Positions 13,439-13,551 of a stretch of 13,551 nt of DNA are shown here, piece by piece. Position numbers and translations under genes: made by a program. The stretch lies in the NCBI GenBank assembly GCA_902478825.1, contig CABSMK010000035.1:1-13551 (forward strand). Direction: 5' to 3'. The notes under the pieces were generated by a model, which had not been told where the DNA came from, did no database searches, and saw nothing but the letters and a program-made list of their open reading frames with translations. Numbering within the stretch: position 1 is the first letter of the stretch; each line of letters starts with the position of its first letter. This DNA comes from an uncultured Collinsella sp. GTDB lineage: Bacteria; Actinomycetota; Coriobacteriia; Coriobacteriales; Coriobacteriaceae.

Positions 13439-13551
13439 TCAGCCCACCGACCCAAGCATTATGAGCGGGGCGCGCCGGCCAACGGCAACCCTGGCTGTCC
13501 CAAAGTCAACACAGGTCGCGCCGCCAAAGGCCAGGCGCAAGCTTTTCGTAG
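13439..13551 (-). CDS. Possible C-terminal end of a gene entering from the right edge
   Basis: One minus-strand frame is open from the right edge to a TGA at 13439-13441, giving 37 codons. It ends RVAVGRRAPLIMLGSVG. It is too short to identify and may be chance or a relic. Nothing else was recognised in 13420-13551. Confidence 0.25.
   Translation of the reverse strand, partial: TKSLRLAFGGATCVDFGTARVAVGRRAPLIMLGSVG

Overview
The window looks like a chromosomal segment of a high-GC anaerobic actinobacterium, most likely of the class Coriobacteriia (Collinsella-like). This is an inference from the GC-rich third codon positions, the gene families and the style of the intergenic repeats; no rRNA or other taxonomic marker is present. 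I count ten genes, one of them cut by the left edge, plus a weak partial frame at the right edge. I found no tRNA, rRNA, CRISPR array, insertion sequence or phage gene.

Left part (1-4192, all minus strand): a lipoprotein of the ABC_sub_bind family (tryptophan/tyrosine-type ABC importers) runs off the left edge. Upstream of it lie a WYL-domain transcriptional regulator, asparaginyl-tRNA synthetase (asnS) and a stand-alone glucose-type PTS IIA protein. asnS and the PTS gene each end in a clear intrinsic terminator, so they appear to be separate transcription units.

Middle (4193-8231): a divergent control region separates the PTS gene from an alpha/beta-hydrolase (esterase-like) gene. It carries a LacI/CcpA-like GAAACGTTTC palindrome. 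Next comes about 410 bp without a gene, packed with perfect hairpins and a tandem 21-bp repeat. At its end is the promoter of a fused FeoA-FeoB ferrous iron transporter, with two tandem 16-bp palindromes that contain the DtxR-type half-site GGTTAGCC.

Right part (8232-13551): a SotB-like sugar efflux transporter, a 25-bp-arm palindrome, a GH13 alpha-amylase-family enzyme closely followed by a hypoxanthine/uracil-DNA glycosylase-like gene, a convergent protein of unknown function, and a class I aminotransferase whose last third has different codon usage.

The shared theme is nutrient handling: amino-acid uptake and transamination, sugar phosphotransfer, maltodextrin breakdown, sugar efflux and iron uptake. 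The genes are mostly singletons rather than one pathway. I see no defence system or other obviously new multi-gene system. The most interesting signals are non-coding: the feoAB operator pair, the hairpin cluster at 5338-5524, the long palindrome at 9444-9510, and the codon mosaic in the aminotransferase.
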